Counted from the first letter of the stretch, positions 37,860 to 48,674 are shown. The stretch: DNA of 64,000 nucleotides from an uncultured Porphyromonadaceae bacterium (GCA_947175545.1 CAMWNI010000003.1:62001-126000); one strand, 5' to 3'. The notes: generated from the letters alone by a model not told the origin. Made by a program: numbers and translations.

Positions 37860-38900
37860 TCAGCGGTCATATTTCTCGGCGCGGATGCCTTTGCGCGGAA
37901 GTCCGACCATGCCCCGGAGGCGGTTGATCATTTTTTCTTTTGGCGAAAGAGGCTTCAGGCTGAGACCGGCAAGGTTTTCGTCCGGTTTGGCTTTCACTCG
38001 CAGTCCGGTGTGGTCAATCGAGTCCACTCGGCATATAAGTCGGGCTATGTCGGACGAGAGTTCGGGGAGATTGTCGGGCATCATGGCTTGCAGCATGTCT
38101 GCTTCCGGCCGCTTCTGTTCCAGATGTCTGGCTTCGCTGACGGAAAGGTTCTCGCGGCCGGCTATGTAAAGTTCAGCATAGGTCCTGACGCTGAAAGGCT
38201 CTGACGGGCGGTTGAACTTGAACATGTTGCGTCCGCGCCCGTTCGATTCGATATTGAAGGTCATCATCTCCAGGTTGCTTTCAGTGATTGTCCGGCCGCT
38301 GACAGCCCGGAAGTAGTAGTTGATGTCGAAACGTTCGAAGTCAACTCCGCGTGCAAAGAAGTCGTTCAATCCCGGAACCCAACGGCGGCTGTCGGGGTGG
38401 GCCAGTACATTGACTTTAAGGTCAACCTGGTCGTCATTGCGCAGCCATATTTCCGTCGGCCGGTATTTGCCGGCTATGGTGTCGGTCGAAAAAGGCTCGT
38501 TAAGATTTCCCGGTATTGGAATACGGCTTGGAATTCTTATCCAGTCAGACCATGAGAAGTGTTGATTGAAGCGGTTACTGACGCTGTCAGTTCCAGCTGA
38601 GTCGATGAAGCGGTAGTATGACTTCGATGATAGAATCCGGGGGGTATGCCATCCGGTGAAACGCTTGACGTTGTTTGACGGGGTCATGAAGTCGACCCAT
38701 TTTTCGCGAAACATGAAAACGGTGTCGCCACCCGCTGTCAGTTCGGAATATTCGCGCAGATAGCCGATGGTGTGAAGTACCTGCTGTTTGTGGGCGCTGA
38801 CCGTCACTTCGTTCAGGCGTATGTTTTTATCCGGCAAAGTGGCGGAAGGTGATGTAAATGGTAAAATCGGGCAAGCGGCTGCGATGAGGAAACGTTTCAT
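37860..38900 (-). CDS. Exported hypothetical protein
   Basis: N-terminal signal-like MKRFLIAAACPILPFTSPSA, then NIRLNEVTVSAHKQQ. Confidence 0.6.
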   Translation of the reverse strand: MKRFLIAAACPILPFTSPSATLPDKNIRLNEVTVSAHKQQVLHTIGYLREYSELTAGGDTVFMFREKWVDFMTPSNNVKRFTGWHTPRILSSKSYYRFIDSAGTDSVSNRFNQHFSWSDWIRIPSRIPIPGNLNEPFSTDTIAGKYRPTEIWLRNDDQVDLKVNVLAHPDSRRWVPGLNDFFARGVDFERFDINYYFRAVSGRTITESNLEMMTFNIESNGRGRNMFKFNRPSEPFSVRTYAELYIAGRENLSVSEARHLEQKRPEADMLQAMMPDNLPELSSDIARLICRVDSIDHTGLRVKAKPDENLAGLSLKPLSPKEKMINRLRGMVGLPRKGIRAEKYDR

Positions 38901-39044
38901 GGGCGCAAATATACGTCAATCAGTCAAATAAGTCTCGCTCACTTATGAAAGTTTGAGAAATTTTCACTCTCTTTATTATATATAAGGTGTCTGTGTGAAA
39001 ATTTGTTTAGAACTTGTTTAGATAAATTTGCGTATATTTGCGCC

Positions 39045-41279
39045 ATGATGAAAGGTATTATTACATTGTTGAGTTTCCTGTTGGCTGCGGATGTTGCGAC
39101 AGCTCAGGATTTTGATTTGTCAAGCCAGCGCGGCGAGGAGCAGACGGTCAATAAGGTGTCAGGCGCGGCTGTTGAACGTCAGATTGCACCGATTAACCCG
39201 ACGCCTAAGTCAGTGGTTCAGAAAGCGGGAACGCCTCTTGCGTTAGTCAACGGTTTTAAAATCAATGATAAACGCAAAGCGTTTGCGGGCGACGTTGACG
39301 ATATAGTCGTATCGCCCCGAGGAGCGACATTGACTGTTGATTTCGGGCCGAAGCAGGCCGCCAAAGCCGGAGTGAAGCCTGTTTCAGGCGCATATCGCCT
39401 GAGCGTTACCGGCAAGGGTGTAACGATTACCGGTTATGACGAGACGGGTGCGTTCTATGGACTGCAAACCCTGCGTCAGTTGCTTGCCGACGCGCCGGTA
39501 GCGCTTGCTCAGATGGAGATTCTTGACTGGCCTGAACTGCCCCATCGCGGAGTGGTTGAGGGGTTTTACGGCACTCCATGGAGCCATCTTGTGCGTCTTT
39601 CGCTGATTGACTTTTACGGCAAGAATAAGCTGAATGATTATATATATGGTCCGAAAGACGACCCATATCACAGTTCGCCGAACTGGCGCTTGCCTTATCC
39701 GCCGGACCAGGCCGAGAAAATCCGCGAACTTGTCGACGCCTGCCGGAGAGCGCGCGTCAATTTCGTGTGGGCCATTCATCCGGGTAAGGATATCCGATGG
39801 GATAAGGCCGACTATGACAGTCTGCTTTGTAAACTTGACCATATGTATGGCCTTGGGGTCAGGGATTTCGCGCTCTTCTTTGATGACATTGAGGGCATCG
39901 GGACCGATCCGCACCGTCAGGCAGCCCTTGTCAACGATCTGACCCGCGATTTCGTAGAGAAGAAAGGAGACGTGGCCGATCTGATGATTTGTCCGACTGA
40001 CTATTCGCAGATGTGGGCTAATCCGACCGAACGAGGCACGTTGGCTGTCTATGGCCGTGAACTGACCGACAAGGCCGAGGTGTTTTGGACCGGAGCCGTT
40101 GTTTGCAGCAATCTGACGCCTCAAACGCTTGATTTTGTCAATTCACGTATCAGACGCCCGGCGCTGTTCTGGTGGAACTTCCCCGTTACAGACTATTGCA
40201 GGAACTATCTGCTTCAGGGTCCCGTTTACGGACTTGACACGACGTTGACGGCGACTGATGTCGCAGGCATAGAGAGTAACCCGATGGAGCATGGCGAGGC
40301 GTCGAAGCTGGCCCTCTACGGAGAGGCGGATTATGCCTGGAATCCTGCGGCGTATAATCCGCTTGATAATTGGGAACGCGGTCTGCGCTATATGATGCCG
40401 GATGCGGCCGAGGCTTATCGCACGTTTGCCATTCATAACTGCGATACGGAAACGGGCTATCGCCGCGACGAGTCGTGGGAGACCGAAACATTCGCGTTCG
40501 ATTCATATACTCCGGAACAATTTGAGGCTCTGCGCGAGGAATTTGAGCGTGTTGCGTCCGCTCCTGCGAAGATTCGCGCCGCAGCAGGCAACGATCTGCT
40601 GCTCATGGAGCTGGATCCTTGGCTTGTCGAGTTTGAAAAACTTGGACAGCGCGGTTTGCGCGTGTTGGACCTTATCAAGTCTTTCGAAGCAGGCAACGAC
40701 TCGCTGTTTAAGGTTGAATATCAGGCGAGTCTGATGTCTGCCGATGATCGGGCGGCCTACGATGCCCACAAGGTGGCCACGATGAAGTTGCAGCCTTTCT
40801 ATGAGAAGGCGATGGACGATATGTATTGCGCGTTTTATCAGCGTATGACCGGAGAGGTCGCTCCCCTTTACCGGGGGATTGGAACTTATGCGAATCTTGA
40901 GTCGGTCCAAAGCAAAATGATGACCGACGGCAATGATTCCACGTTCTATACAAGTGCGGTTGGACAAAACCCCGGCGATTGGATTGGTCTTGACCTTATG
41001 GCTCCACGTGAAATCAGGGAGATTGACATAAAACAGGGACGCAATTCGGTTGATGATGTGGACTATTTTGACCATGTGGTCCTTGAGGCTTCGCTTGATG
41101 GCGAAACATGGACCGCGCTGACCGAACCGTTTGTGTGTACATATGAACTCGGCTACCACGGTGAGCCGTTTACGGCTCGTTACGTCCGCCTGCGCCGTTT
41201 GGACTCCGAGCGCCGTAATTGGGTGGCTATACGCGAATTCAGTGTTGGGCTGACACGCGAATTGCCGAAGTTGTTCTAA
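39045..41279 (+). CDS. GH84 beta-N-acetylglucosaminidase (O-GlcNAcase-like) with C-terminal discoidin-like domain
   Basis: MKGIITLLSFLLAADVATAQ; VEGFYGTPWSHLVRLSLIDFYGKNKLNDYIYGPKDDPYH; FALFFDDIEG; start refined from 39003. Confidence 0.94.
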   Translation: MMKGIITLLSFLLAADVATAQDFDLSSQRGEEQTVNKVSGAAVERQIAPINPTPKSVVQKAGTPLALVNGFKINDKRKAFAGDVDDIVVSPRGATLTVDFGPKQAAKAGVKPVSGAYRLSVTGKGVTITGYDETGAFYGLQTLRQLLADAPVALAQMEILDWPELPHRGVVEGFYGTPWSHLVRLSLIDFYGKNKLNDYIYGPKDDPYHSSPNWRLPYPPDQAEKIRELVDACRRARVNFVWAIHPGKDIRWDKADYDSLLCKLDHMYGLGVRDFALFFDDIEGIGTDPHRQAALVNDLTRDFVEKKGDVADLMICPTDYSQMWANPTERGTLAVYGRELTDKAEVFWTGAVVCSNLTPQTLDFVNSRIRRPALFWWNFPVTDYCRNYLLQGPVYGLDTTLTATDVAGIESNPMEHGEASKLALYGEADYAWNPAAYNPLDNWERGLRYMMPDAAEAYRTFAIHNCDTETGYRRDESWETETFAFDSYTPEQFEALREEFERVASAPAKIRAAAGNDLLLMELDPWLVEFEKLGQRGLRVLDLIKSFEAGNDSLFKVEYQASLMSADDRAAYDAHKVATMKLQPFYEKAMDDMYCAFYQRMTGEVAPLYRGIGTYANLESVQSKMMTDGNDSTFYTSAVGQNPGDWIGLDLMAPREIREIDIKQGRNSVDDVDYFDHVVLEASLDGETWTALTEPFVCTYELGYHGEPFTARYVRLRRLDSERRNWVAIREFSVGLTRELPKLF

Positions 41280-41285
41280 ATGCAC

Positions 41286-41315
41286 AAAAAAACATCCGCT
41301 TTTCAGCGGATGTTT
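41286..41315. terminator. Bidirectional terminator between GH84 and queE
   Basis: AAAAAAACATCCGCTTTTCAGCGGATGTTT between convergent genes. Confidence 0.85.
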
Positions 41316-41851
41316 AACAGTTTATGCGTTTGGAGCGAGAGTCGCCAACGGGGATGATTCTTGATATAGTCAATCACAGGCTCGATAGGTTCGCCTGCAA
41401 GAGGTTGCAGCGCGTAAGACTTTGCCTGCGGGAGCGAAGCCGCAATGCCTTCGGGGTCTACGCCGGGAGTGAAAAGGAGTTTCAGTTCGTCAATACGCTT
41501 TATATTATAAGGCGGAGTCTTTGGCGAGCAGGTTACCCAGTCCGGATTTGATGGTATAGGCAGCGAGCCGTTTGTTTCCACGTGTACTCGCTTGCCGGCA
41601 TTGTGAAGCCCATTGACCAGTGATTCCGTTAGCTGCATGGCCGGTTCGCCACCGGTAATTACGACGATTTCAGCCGGAAAGGCACTGACAGAGTCAATAA
41701 TCTCGGTTTCGCTCATTTCGGTAAACGCGGCGAAGTCTGTATCGCAGAAGGGGCAGGCGCGATTGCATCCGCTCAGTCTGACAAATATGGCCGGGCAACC
41801 TGTGAAATGGCCTTCTCCCTGGAGGGAATAGAAGATTTCATTTACCTTCAT
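41303..41851 (-). CDS. queE: 7-carboxy-7-deazaguanine synthase (radical SAM)
   Basis: VNEIFYSLQGEGHFTGCPAIFVRLSGCNRACPFCDTDF; VITGGEPAMQ. Confidence 0.96.
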   Translation of the reverse strand: MKVNEIFYSLQGEGHFTGCPAIFVRLSGCNRACPFCDTDFAAFTEMSETEIIDSVSAFPAEIVVITGGEPAMQLTESLVNGLHNAGKRVHVETNGSLPIPSNPDWVTCSPKTPPYNIKRIDELKLLFTPGVDPEGIAASLPQAKSYALQPLAGEPIEPVIDYIKNHPRWRLSLQTHKLLNIR

Positions 41852-42177
41852 CGCAGATAGCTTGCTACGTTTCCTTCGCTTTCCTGGACGTCAACGCGGA
41901 CACAGGTCGGAATTTGTTCGCAGATCCAGCGCGCAATGTTTTCGGCCGTCGGGTTAAACGGCAACACGGCGTTGAGGTCGGCATGGTCAAGACGGCCTTG
42001 GACCATTTCTTTGATGGCCGTGAAGTCTTCGACCATACCGTTTGCGTTGAGCGTTTCGCTTTGGCAGGTAACGGTTATGATCCAGTTATGGCCGTGGAGA
42101 TTCGTACACTTGCTCGGGTAGTCAAGGTCGAGTCGGTGGCATGCGGAGATTTCTATGCGTTTGGTTACAATGTACAT
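41848..42177 (-). CDS. queD: 6-carboxytetrahydropterin synthase
   Basis: EISACHRLDLDYPSKCTNLHGHNWIITV; MVEDFTAIK; LDHADLN. Confidence 0.95.
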   Translation of the reverse strand: MYIVTKRIEISACHRLDLDYPSKCTNLHGHNWIITVTCQSETLNANGMVEDFTAIKEMVQGRLDHADLNAVLPFNPTAENIARWICEQIPTCVRVDVQESEGNVASYLR

Positions 42178-42181
42178 TTTC

Positions 42182-43624
42182 TTATTTGTTCAATTCAGGT
42201 TCAGGTTCGGGGAGATCACGGACTTGGGCAAGACCAATTTCCGCAGCAATCGGAAGCATGAACTCAAAGGCAGCCTGGCGGTCGTTCGGAATCTTACCGT
42301 CAAGAATCGCGTCTTTGATTGCTTCTTTAAGTGTTTTGATTGGCATTGACGGCGGAATGTCAAATATGTGCATGATGTCGTTGCCTGTAATCGGTGGCTG
42401 GAAATTCCGGATGCGGTCACGCTCTTCAAGTTCGACAAGTTTCTGGCGCACGATTGCGAAGTTTGCCAGGCATGAGCGAAGTTTCTCAGGACGCCCGGTC
42501 GTGATGTCGGCCTCGCAGAGTGTCATCAGTGAATCAATGTCGTTGCCGGCGTCGAACAGCAGACGACGAACGGCGGAATCCGTGACGATTTCTTCGCTCA
42601 GAACAATCGGACGCATGTGAAGTTCAACCATTTTTGCAACAAACTTCATTTCGGCCCCCATCGGCAGTTTCATGTCACGGAATAGTCGCGGAATCATTTT
42701 TGCGCCGACGAAGTTATGGTTATGGAATGTCCAGCCAATTTTCGGGTCCCAGCGTTTGGTTTGCGGTTTTGCAATGTCATGAAGCAGGGCGCCCCAACGA
42801 AGCCAGACATCATCGGATTTGGCGGCGACATTGTCAAGCACCTTCATCGTATGGTCAAAGTTGTCTTTATGGGCGCGCCCGTTGACAACGTCGACCTTCT
42901 GCATCTCCTCCAGCTCCGGCAGAATATGGTGGAGCAAACCGGTTTCGAGTAGCATGCGCCAGCCGATTGAGGGCTTGGGGGCGCGCATGATTTTCATCAG
43001 TTCGTCGGCTATGCGTTCGCGCGAGATGATTTCCAGTCGGGCAGCGTTGCGGCAGATTCCATCGTAAGTTTCTGCGGCTATGGCGAAGCGGAGCTGCGTT
43101 GCGAATCTGACGGCGCGCATCATTCGCAGAGGATCGTCGCTGAACGTAACGTCGGGGTCAAGTGGCGTTCTTAGGATCCGGCGCTCCATGTCAAGCAGTC
43201 CGCCAAACATGTCAACAATGCCGCCGAATCCGGATTGGTTGACGCGCATTGCGAGGGCATTGACCGTAAAGTCGCGGCGCGAGATGTCGTCCTCGAGACT
43301 TCCGTCTTCAACAATCGGTTTGCGGGAGTCATGAGAGTAACTTTCTTTGCGTGCGCCGACAAATTCAAGCTCAACTCCGCGCCAATCAATGCGTGCGGTG
43401 CCGAAGTTGCGGAATACGCTGAGATGCGCACCCTTGCCGAGGTCGTGCGCGACGGCGCGAGCCAGTTCGATGCCTGAGCCGACGGTTACGAAGTCAATAT
43501 CTTTGCTCGGTCGCTGGAGAAAACAGTCGCGGACGTATCCTCCAACGGCATATGCGTCGAGTCCCAGCGCATCAGCGACGGCGCCGACACGGCGCAAAAT
43601 CGGTTCGTCTTTTTCCGGAATCAT
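42182..43624 (-). CDS. CCA tRNA nucleotidyltransferase / polyA polymerase family with HD domain
   Basis: AYAVGGYVRDCFLQRPSKDIDFVTVG; RRDFTVNALAM; HDIAKPQTKRW. Confidence 0.95.
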   Translation of the reverse strand: MIPEKDEPILRRVGAVADALGLDAYAVGGYVRDCFLQRPSKDIDFVTVGSGIELARAVAHDLGKGAHLSVFRNFGTARIDWRGVELEFVGARKESYSHDSRKPIVEDGSLEDDISRRDFTVNALAMRVNQSGFGGIVDMFGGLLDMERRILRTPLDPDVTFSDDPLRMMRAVRFATQLRFAIAAETYDGICRNAARLEIISRERIADELMKIMRAPKPSIGWRMLLETGLLHHILPELEEMQKVDVVNGRAHKDNFDHTMKVLDNVAAKSDDVWLRWGALLHDIAKPQTKRWDPKIGWTFHNHNFVGAKMIPRLFRDMKLPMGAEMKFVAKMVELHMRPIVLSEEIVTDSAVRRLLFDAGNDIDSLMTLCEADITTGRPEKLRSCLANFAIVRQKLVELEERDRIRNFQPPITGNDIMHIFDIPPSMPIKTLKEAIKDAILDGKIPNDRQAAFEFMLPIAAEIGLAQVRDLPEPEPELNK

Positions 43625-44769
43625 AGCAGCTGAATCAGTTCTTCAGGCGCGTTGGTGATACATTCAAGACCGTCGGCCGTGCAGATGTAAGTATTTTCAA
43701 TGCCGACGGCACCGACACCCTCAATTACGAATTTCGGTTCGATTGCAATTACGTTGCCTTCGGTCAGCACCATTTTCGAGCGCGGAGCAAGGACCGGAAG
43801 CTCGTTAATCTGAATTCCGACGCCGTGGCCGACAAAGCCGGCATGATATTTATGGCCCATGAAGCAATCGGCAAATCCGGCTTCGCGAGCTATGTTAAGG
43901 GCCGTTTCGTAGAGCTGCTTGCAGTCGGCTCCGGGTTTGCCTCGGCTGGCAAGTTCATGACAGATGTCAATCGAACACTGATGTGCTTTGACCGCCTTTT
44001 CAGGCAGAGTGCCGCAGGCATATGTACGCGTCATGTCAGTCATGTAGCCGTTAAAGTTTCCGTTCATGTCAACCATTACGGCTTGTCCGGGTTTGATTTC
44101 TTCGCCGCTCGCGCCGACGGGGAGCGACGGGGAGAGTCCGGCTCCGCCCATTGCGAAATCATAAGGCGAAGGGGTGTCGGCATTAAGTCCGGTGATGACA
44201 TTGCCCATATGGATTTCCATGTCAGTGCCGTTGACGCGGAATTGCCCGAGGCAGCCGTGGAGACGGTCAATACGTTCGATTTCCGCTTGCAGTTCGATGT
44301 CTGTCATGCCCTCGCGGAAAAGCCCCGGAATACGAGCATATACTCCGGCATGACGGATGCCGTCTTCGCGCAGGAGTTGCTGTTCGAGCAGCGTTTTGAC
44401 TGAGCGTGAACGCATTATATTGCCGCTGATGTCGATAAGCTCTGTTGCGCCGAACGCGGCCTGCAAGCGCATGGCCTGAGCATAGGCGAGCGAGCCGAGT
44501 TCAAGCCCGAGGGCCGGACATGTGAGGCCGATGTCTTCCGGCTTGCGGATTAACGTGATGTTGTCGCCTTTGAGTTCGGACGGGCGCTTGACGAAGTATT
44601 GCGGCGCTTCGCCGGGTTGCAGAAACAGATAACCGCAAAAAACTCTGCCGGTCAGATAGAAAAGGTTTGCATTATCGCATATCAGCGCCGGAGAGTCAAG
44701 GCGGAGTCTCTCGATTCGGCGCTGCTGCTCGTCAGCGGAGAGCAGGCAGATGTTCAAATCGTAGTTCAT
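43621..44769 (-). CDS. M24 family Xaa-Pro peptidase
   Basis: VMVDMNGNFNGYMTDMTRTY; HKYHAGFVGHGVGIQINELPVLAP; IAIEPKFVIEG. Confidence 0.93.
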   Translation of the reverse strand: MNYDLNICLLSADEQQRRIERLRLDSPALICDNANLFYLTGRVFCGYLFLQPGEAPQYFVKRPSELKGDNITLIRKPEDIGLTCPALGLELGSLAYAQAMRLQAAFGATELIDISGNIMRSRSVKTLLEQQLLREDGIRHAGVYARIPGLFREGMTDIELQAEIERIDRLHGCLGQFRVNGTDMEIHMGNVITGLNADTPSPYDFAMGGAGLSPSLPVGASGEEIKPGQAVMVDMNGNFNGYMTDMTRTYACGTLPEKAVKAHQCSIDICHELASRGKPGADCKQLYETALNIAREAGFADCFMGHKYHAGFVGHGVGIQINELPVLAPRSKMVLTEGNVIAIEPKFVIEGVGAVGIENTYICTADGLECITNAPEELIQLL

Positions 44770-45245
44770 TGTTTTTCGAAAATTATGCCGACTTGTTCAA
44801 GCTCGGGAACGCGTTCAACACGCATTATGTGGCGCAGTCGAATCGGGGCGCCGGGAATCAGCCTGAAGTCCGTACGGACAGTGTCGGCTTTCTGAAACGT
44901 AGTTCCGAGGCCTCTGCCAAGCCAGTTGCCATAAGGGTCGGCAAGCGTGATGTTGATGGTGTCGGCCCGGAAGCTGATTGTACTGTCAGGTGCTTCAACC
45001 TGATATGACACTTCCAGCCAGAGATTGCGGAACGGATAGTCATTCGTGTGTCGGACCGCAACGCGGAGCAGGCCGTTGGCTAACGAGTCGGCAATTGTGG
45101 GGCGATAAACATAAGTATGGCCATACTCCCAGCCTTCAGAATTTATTGTCGAAAAGGCCGAGTAGTCATTGTCATGGGCCGAGCAGGATGCCAGCAGCCC
45201 GAAAAAAGTTAGTGAAAACCACTTATTTCGGAGCCTGATTGTCAT
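44766..45245 (-). CDS. gldH: Gliding motility lipoprotein GldH
   Basis: Lipobox LTFFGLLASC; YRFNEW-type N-terminal region; directly downstream of PSP1 gene; start refined from 45323. Confidence 0.85.
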   Translation of the reverse strand: MTIRLRNKWFSLTFFGLLASCSAHDNDYSAFSTINSEGWEYGHTYVYRPTIADSLANGLLRVAVRHTNDYPFRNLWLEVSYQVEAPDSTISFRADTINITLADPYGNWLGRGLGTTFQKADTVRTDFRLIPGAPIRLRHIMRVERVPELEQVGIIFEKQ

Positions 45246-46374
45246 TTTTCGGCTTCGATTTGCGCTTTTTCTTGCGCTTTTTCTTGTCAAAACGGTTAAT
45301 GTTGTCCTGGTCGAGCAGGTCAACCGGACGATTCTGCGCGGCTTCGGCTTCCACTTCTTCGTCGCGACGGAGCTGGAGCGGCTTCTCGCCCTGTTTGTTC
45401 ATCTCGATAATCTCGAATGCTCGCTTGCGGTCAATGACGGTCAGATTAGCGGGAATCTTACGGTCAGTCGAATAGGTAATTTCGCCCTTGAAGATATCGG
45501 CCTTGAAGAAATACCAGGTCGCATCGGCGGTTTCAAGGTGGATATCCTTGGCCGGAAGTTTACGTGAGGCCTCAAGATAAGCGTCAACCTCGTAGTTCAG
45601 ACAGCATTTCAGCTTAGCACACTGGCCGGCGAGTTTCTGAGGGTTGAGCGAGAGGTCCTGGATGCGTGCCGCACCGGTTGCGACGCTCATGAAGTTGCTG
45701 ATCCATGTCGAGCAACAGAGCGGTCGGCCGCAGGGTCCGATGCCGCCAATGCGTCCGGCTTCCTGGCGGGCGCCAATCTGGCGCATTTCAATTCGAACCT
45801 TGAATGCGTCGGCAAGCACCTTGATCAGTTGGCGGAAGTCAACTCGTTCGTCAGCGATATAGTAGAAAATCGCTTTGTTGCCGTCGCCCTGATACTCAAC
45901 GTCACCGATTTTCATGTTCAGGCCGAGTTCTTCGGCCAGTCGGCGTGCGCGAATCATCGTTTCCTCTTCCTTGGCCCGCGATTCTTCATATTTTTCAATG
46001 TCGGCGGGTTTGGCAAGCCGGAATACTCGTTTTAGCTCGGAATCGCGGCGCACTCCGGCGCGTTTCATCTGAATCCACACCAGGGGGCCGGTCAGGGATA
46101 CCTTGCCGATGTCATGGCCGGGAGATGACTCGACGGCAACCATGTCGCCAACGGAGAGATCAAGTCCGAGGGAGTTCAGATAGAATCCCTTGCGGGTGTT
46201 CTTGAAAAGCACTTCGACAATCGGACAACTCTCCATTGCGCCGGGAATGTCGTCCACCCAGTTGAAAGCGTGGAGCTTTCCGCGAGGACATTCGCCGGCA
46301 TCACACCGGCGGGGGGGACGGGGAGTTGAGGGGATGTTTTCCGCAGCCTCGTTGATGTCAACTATTTCATCCAT
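45223..46374 (-). CDS. PSP1 domain protein (YaaT/RicT-like)
   Basis: CSTWISNFMSVATGAARIQDLSLNPQKLAGQCAKLKCCLNYE; GGIGPCGRPLCC. Confidence 0.94.
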   Translation of the reverse strand: MDEIVDINEAAENIPSTPRPPRRCDAGECPRGKLHAFNWVDDIPGAMESCPIVEVLFKNTRKGFYLNSLGLDLSVGDMVAVESSPGHDIGKVSLTGPLVWIQMKRAGVRRDSELKRVFRLAKPADIEKYEESRAKEEETMIRARRLAEELGLNMKIGDVEYQGDGNKAIFYYIADERVDFRQLIKVLADAFKVRIEMRQIGARQEAGRIGGIGPCGRPLCCSTWISNFMSVATGAARIQDLSLNPQKLAGQCAKLKCCLNYEVDAYLEASRKLPAKDIHLETADATWYFFKADIFKGEITYSTDRKIPANLTVIDRKRAFEIIEMNKQGEKPLQLRRDEEVEAEAAQNRPVDLLDQDNINRFDKKKRKKKRKSKPKNDNQAPK

Positions 46375-46406
46375 ATTGCAGGTCGGTTGGGAGGGGGAGG
46401 CGACGG

Positions 46407-47942
46407 TTATTTAGCGAAGGCTACGGAACGGGTTTCGCGGATTACGGTGATTTTTACCTGACCGGGATAGGTCATTTCATCCTGAATCTTCTTGGCGATT
46501 TCGGCTGAGAGCTTTTCGGTTTCGGCATCGTCAATCTTGTCGGCACCGACAATTACCCGGAGTTCGCGTCCGGCCTGGATTGCGTAGGTTTTGATTACGC
46601 CGGGATAGCTCAGGGCCAGCTGCTCGAGGTCGTTAAGGCGTTTGAGGTATGCTTCGACGATTTCACGGCGTGCGCCGGGGCGTGCGCCGGAAATGGCGTC
46701 ACAGATCTGAACGATGGGAGCCAGGAGGGTTGTCGGTTCAATTTCGTCATGGTGAGCGCCGATTGCATTGCAGATATCGGGCTTCTCCTTGTACTTCTCG
46801 GCCAGTTTCATGCCGAGGAGAGCGTGGGGCAGTTCGGGTTCTTCGTCAGGCACTTTGCCAATGTCGTGGAGCAAGCCGGCGCGACGTGCCTTTTTCGGGT
46901 TCAGACCGAGCTCTGAGGCCATGACCGCACAGAGGTTTGCGGTTTCGCGGGCGTGCTGAAGAAGATTCTGACCGTAGGATGAACGGTATTTCATTTTGCC
47001 GACCATACGTATCAGTTCGGGGTTCAGACCGTGTATTCCGAGGTCGATGGCCGTGCGCTTGCCGGTTTCGATAATTTCTTCTTCAACCTGTTTGCGGACC
47101 TTGGCAACAACTTCCTCGATGCGGGCGGGGTGGATACGGCCGTCGGCAACGAGCTGGTGAAGGGCAAGACGTGCGATTTCGCGACGCACGGGGTCAAATC
47201 CGCTGAGGACGATGGCTTCAGGAGTGTCGTCAACAATGATTTCAATGCCGGTGTGAGCTTCGAGGGCGCGGATGTTGCGGCCTTCGCGTCCAATGATGCG
47301 ACCCTTGATTTCATCGCTGTCAATGTGAAACACGGTGACGGAATTTTCAACGGCTGTTTCTGTAGCTACACGTTGGATTGTCTGGATTACGATGCGTTTG
47401 GCTTCCTTGTTGGCGGTCAGCTTGGCTTCGTCCATGATTTCATTGATATAGGATGCAGCAGCTGTTTTAGCTTCGTCCTTGAGACTTTCAACAAGTTTTT
47501 CCTTTGCTTCTTCGGAACTGAGACCGGAGATATGTTCAAGGGTTTCAATTACAGATTTGTGAGCTTTGTCAAGTTCCGCCTTTTTTTCTTCACAGACAGC
47601 CAGCTGAGCTTCCAGATGAGTGCGGGTGGCCTCGTTTTCGTTCTTGGCACGCTGATTTTCACTCTGCTGCTGGTTGAGTTGGAGTTCACGCTGTTTGGCG
47701 CGAGCTTCGGCATTCTGGACCTTCTGCATGCGCTGGTTGGCTTGTTTTTCCGCCTCGTTGGTTATGCGCAGTTCTTCAGCCTTTGCTTCGAGTAATTTGT
47801 CTTTTTTGATGCTTTCGGCCTGCATCTGAGCCTCTTCAATAATAGTTTTGGCTCCGGTGCGCGCCATGTTACGCTGAACCGCAATGGCTACTACTGCACC
47901 AACTGCAAGGGCAATGACCGCGGTAAGTATAATTCCTATCAT
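46407..47942 (-). CDS. rny: Ribonuclease Y
   Basis: N-terminal TM + coiled coil; [59 protein letters not shown]. Confidence 0.98.
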   Translation of the reverse strand: MIGIILTAVIALAVGAVVAIAVQRNMARTGAKTIIEEAQMQAESIKKDKLLEAKAEELRITNEAEKQANQRMQKVQNAEARAKQRELQLNQQQSENQRAKNENEATRTHLEAQLAVCEEKKAELDKAHKSVIETLEHISGLSSEEAKEKLVESLKDEAKTAAASYINEIMDEAKLTANKEAKRIVIQTIQRVATETAVENSVTVFHIDSDEIKGRIIGREGRNIRALEAHTGIEIIVDDTPEAIVLSGFDPVRREIARLALHQLVADGRIHPARIEEVVAKVRKQVEEEIIETGKRTAIDLGIHGLNPELIRMVGKMKYRSSYGQNLLQHARETANLCAVMASELGLNPKKARRAGLLHDIGKVPDEEPELPHALLGMKLAEKYKEKPDICNAIGAHHDEIEPTTLLAPIVQICDAISGARPGARREIVEAYLKRLNDLEQLALSYPGVIKTYAIQAGRELRVIVGADKIDDAETEKLSAEIAKKIQDEMTYPGQVKITVIRETRSVAFAK

Positions 47943-48069
47943 AATGTGGTTAATGGTTTGTTAATCTGTCTATTATTTTTGCGTTCGTTAAAAAATGATT
48001 GGTTCATGGTTCAAAATGTCAGCGTACGCAAATAGACTGAATAACCGACGATTCTTTGGCGACAGACAA

Positions 48070-48384
48070 TTAGTCCAGTCCGGGAAGATTTTTCAGCAGT
48101 TCGCTCAACTCAGCATCAAGTTCTGCCATTTTTTTTGCGTTGCGTTCACCTCTCAGGTAAAGTACCGCAAATTGAAAAGCGACCCTGGACATCACCATCA
48201 GTTGCGACTCAGAAGCATAAGTGGACGTTGTCCATCGGCTCCAAAGTTCGTTGACCAGGTTCTCCGCACGGCGCATCATTTCTTCATCGCGCCGGTCAAC
48301 CGCCAGCGCCATCTTCGATAGACCCGCAAGGCGGATTGTTATGTTCTGTTTATCGTTCGTCGTCATCGGTGTCTGCATCAGCAA
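48070..48384 (-). CDS. zapA: Cell division protein ZapA
   Basis: NITIRLAGLSKMALAVDRRDEEMMRRAENLVNEL; upstream of rny. Confidence 0.8.
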   Translation of the reverse strand: MLMQTPMTTNDKQNITIRLAGLSKMALAVDRRDEEMMRRAENLVNELWSRWTTSTYASESQLMVMSRVAFQFAVLYLRGERNAKKMAELDAELSELLKNLPGLD

Positions 48385-48674
48385 GCGTTAAGTTCGGCAA
48401 TGCAGCGGTCTATTTCGCGTACCAATCCGGAAATTAAAGCACGGGAATCGGCAATCTGTTGCGGATTCGATCCTAAAGAGCGCGCAACCGCCATATATTC
48501 CAAGTCAGCTTTCAGGCGGTCAATCTCGGTTCGAAGCCGTTCGTTTTCGAGGCGAAGCGAATCGCGTTCGGCGCGTGCTTCATTGACGGCGTTGACAAGC
48601 AGCGACTGACGTTCAATGATTACGTGCGCCTTCGAGAGAATCGACGAGTATATGTCATGCACCTTCTCGGCCAT
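48378..48674 (-). CDS. Coiled-coil protein upstream of zapA (ZapB-like candidate)
   Basis: EARAERDSLRLENERLRTEIDRLKADLEY heptads; overlaps zapA. Confidence 0.6.
   Translation of the reverse strand: MAEKVHDIYSSILSKAHVIIERQSLLVNAVNEARAERDSLRLENERLRTEIDRLKADLEYMAVARSLGSNPQQIADSRALISGLVREIDRCIAELNAC

Noticed and set aside
41303-42177. preQ1-type riboswitch for queE/queD
   Set aside because: Genes are embedded in an operon with 4 nt overlaps or gaps; no leader space for a riboswitch
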